A stretch of 64,000 nucleotides of DNA from Lachnospiraceae bacterium (GTDB lineage Bacteria; Bacillota; Clostridia; Lachnospirales; Lachnospiraceae), in the NCBI GenBank assembly GCA_021202635.1, contig JAJQCQ010000046.1, positions 1 through 64,000 of the forward strand. Reading direction: 5' to 3'. Under the pieces are notes generated by a model. It ran no database searches and was not told where the DNA came from. It worked only from the letters and a program-made list of their open reading frames with translations. Made by a program: the position numbers and the translations under genes. Shown one piece after another: positions 62,632 through 64,000 of this stretch. Every line of letters begins with the position of its first letter. The first letter of the stretch is position 1.

Positions 62632-63002
62632 TTAAAATTCTTTCAGCGTGAAACTCACTTCCCACAGCCCCTTATAACTCGTATCCGCCTTTCTCACTGC
62701 CTTATACCCGTCAATGTACATCTCCGTGCTCACAATCTCCAGCGTCTCCGTGTCAAAATAATCCACCGCCAGCTTCTCCTTCGTCTCCGAAACCGCATCC
62801 GCCAGAAGCTTGTGCTTCTGCGCCAGCAGCTCCGTATTCCCCGGATCCAGCTTCAGCAGTTTCTCCACATCCTTCAGCGCCGACCGGAGCGGAAGCAGAG
62901 ATGCGTGGACCTGATATTCTTATTCACACTTTCCAGAGCCTTGTTCAGCCCCGTCGTATCGCCATTGATCTCAACCGTAATTCCCTTAATCCGGCTCGCT
63001 GC
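62632..63002 (-). pseudogene. Phage tape measure N-terminus fused to a tail protein 3' end
   Basis: GTG at about 63002 starts AASRIKGITVEINGDTTGLN, KALESVNKNIRST. A 17-base insertion near 62885-62901 that matches the left end of E3/E4 (GCTTCCGCTCCG) breaks the frame. It then reads MEKLLKLDPGNTELLAQKHK, LLADAVSETKEKL (tape measure) and suddenly VDYFDTETLEIVSTEMYIDG, ending in the tail 3' end shared with 33806 and 43411. Two lesions: a partial element and a gene fusion. Confidence 0.75.
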
Positions 63003-63113
63003 CACAGTCCTCACCTCCGTTTCTGGCAAACAAAAAGAGCCGATTACTCGACTCTGTTGAAAAGCGCCTGCCGATAAGGCAGACGCTTATGTATTATCTA
63101 TCTTTAACTGTAA

Positions 63114-64000
63114 TCAAAAATTCTTATCTACATCCTGGTAAAGGCTGTTATTCAGTATTTCCGCATCGTCGCCGACAAACGCTTTTGCCGCCTCCTCGTC
63201 GCCCTGGAGCTGCCACATAAACCAGGCCATGACGTAGCCGTCCTCAGCGGTATTGGTGCTTCCGTGGGCTGTATTACCTCTTCTGACCATGATTTTGTCT
63301 CCCGATATCTGTTCGTAAATTTCAGTCAGCCCCTCCAGTGTAACAACCCAGTCATCGCCTCCGCCGGCCCCGGACACCAGCAGAATCGGTATGTTGATTT
63401 GTGTAGCATCATAAGGCCATTGACACGCTACTGCTAACTCATAGTTGGTAGGTGACAACGCCACGGCTGTCTTGTATATATCTTTATGGTCTGTATTCGT
63501 AATAGCGTTTATAACCCCGACACCGCCCTGAGAATGACCGATAATACCCACATTGTCAAAATCTATCTTCTGATAGAAAATACTTGGCACACCTTCGTCA
63601 TCCACATATTCATTCAGAAGCTCCAGATAACGGATACACATTTCTGCACCAAATGCATTCCACGAATAGGTTTCCTCTGTTGCAATAACAATGAAGCCAT
63701 AGGATGCGTAGAATTGTTGCTGTGCCTTTGAATAGGAGCCTTTCCATCCCGTTCCGTTACATATGACAATAACCGGGTATGTTTTGTCCTCAGTCTCCAT
63801 CTCCGTCGGATAGCTTATTTCGTACTTTTCGAAAACCTGAACAGCGGTTTGTTCATAATAGGATGTAGCGTATGGACCGTCCTCCAGATAAGCCGCTTCA
63901 ATACTGCCACCGGTTTCTATGCTGTCACGGTAATTATCCCTCAGCGAACTGTCTATATGAGTTATCCAGTAAATAAACACAGCAATCAGAACAACGATTA
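63114..64000 (-). CDS. Membrane-anchored alpha/beta hydrolase (partial, runs off the window)
   Basis: At least 295 codons; the start lies beyond 64000. The upstream end (IVVLIAVFIYWITHID) is a membrane anchor or signal. The nucleophile is VGIIGHSQGGVGVINAIT; PVIVICNGTGWKGSYSK is the oxyanion region; a later acidic GAGGGDDW and His in RRGNTAHGSTN complete the triad. It is of the chlorophyllase/PET-hydrolase-like dienelactone group and probably acts outside the cell. No phage features; it marks the right border of the patchwork. Confidence 0.83.
   Translation of the reverse strand, partial: IVVLIAVFIYWITHIDSSLRDNYRDSIETGGSIEAAYLEDGPYATSYYEQTAVQVFEKYEISYPTEMETEDKTYPVIVICNGTGWKGSYSKAQQQFYASYGFIVIATEETYSWNAFGAEMCIRYLELLNEYVDDEGVPSIFYQKIDFDNVGIIGHSQGGVGVINAITNTDHKDIYKTAVALSPTNYELAVACQWPYDATQINIPILLVSGAGGGDDWVVTLEGLTEIYEQISGDKIMVRRGNTAHGSTNTAEDGYVMAWFMWQLQGDEEAAKAFVGDDAEILNNSLYQDVDKNF

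Noticed and set aside
1..64000. tRNA or rRNA genes
   Set aside because: No cloverleaf with a GGTTCRANYCC T-loop or conserved rRNA stretch was recognised on either strand by eye; a tRNAscan run would settle it.

Overview
The window looks like chromosomal DNA of a Gram-positive gut-type Clostridia, most likely a Lachnospiraceae. The signs are Firmicutes Shine-Dalgarno sites (AGGAGG/GGAGG), sigma-A promoters, two CIRCE (HrcA) elements, MATE pumps, C_GCAxxG_C_C and DUF2798 proteins, a circularly permuted PstS-type lipoprotein, and TrbL-type ICE and siphophage genes of the kind common in that family. No rRNA, tRNA or CRISPR array was seen.

Layout. 1-4.2 kb: a secreted flavin-dependent reductase, then packed gene fragments (sortase, sugar ABC permease, GH31 glycosidase, UroD-like methyltransferase). 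4.2-7.1 kb: a MarR regulator with a clear operator, and a MATE pump fused to a cytidylate-kinase-like domain. 7.1-12.2 kb: relics of an amidotransferase, ABC permease, TetR-type regulator, amidase, solute-binding protein and ICE TrbL protein, with two copies of an 11-bp-phased repeat. 12.3-16.8 kb: a phosphate-type set (secreted metallophosphatase, YibE/F membrane protein, PstS-like lipoprotein) ending in a broken CorA. 17-20.3 kb: two TetR regulators, a gpx-ohrR peroxide operon with its operator, and HxlR next to a broken flavodoxin. 20.4-25.3 kb: a three-gene operon of a thioester-reductase/acyl-adenylate ligase, a small Cys-containing protein and a GMC oxidoreductase with one frameshift. 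25.6-27.9 kb: MerR and a MATE pump with a MerR-type 19-bp-spacer promoter. 28-32.6 kb: lon and hsp20, each with a CIRCE-like site. 32.6-40.1 kb: redox and regulatory genes (PPOX-like, aldo/keto reductase, LysR, acetyltransferase, a third MATE, AraC) and two pseudogenes.

40.2-63 kb is a patchwork of defective siphophage fragments (tail chaperone, tail tube, tape measure, tail tip, holin, lysin). Some are duplicated and carry deletions. Between them lie cargo genes: cytidine deaminase, P-loop kinase, several GNAT acetyltransferases, nucleoside phosphorylase, amidohydrolase, a RloA/RloB (AbiL-like) defence pair, a serine-recombinase remnant, XRE/ImmA and XRE regulators, and an AraC-aminoglycoside-phosphotransferase fusion. 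Short multi-hairpin elements recur in this half (33-63 kb). Their stems keep pairing while the bases change. Separate terminator-like hairpins with a conserved loop end several transcripts.

The main theme is decay by small deletions, single-base lesions and element insertion around islands of intact genes. The best candidates for something undescribed are the covarying hairpin elements and the ligase-reductase/GMC operon. All functional calls come from reading the sequence and recalled family motifs; no database search was run.
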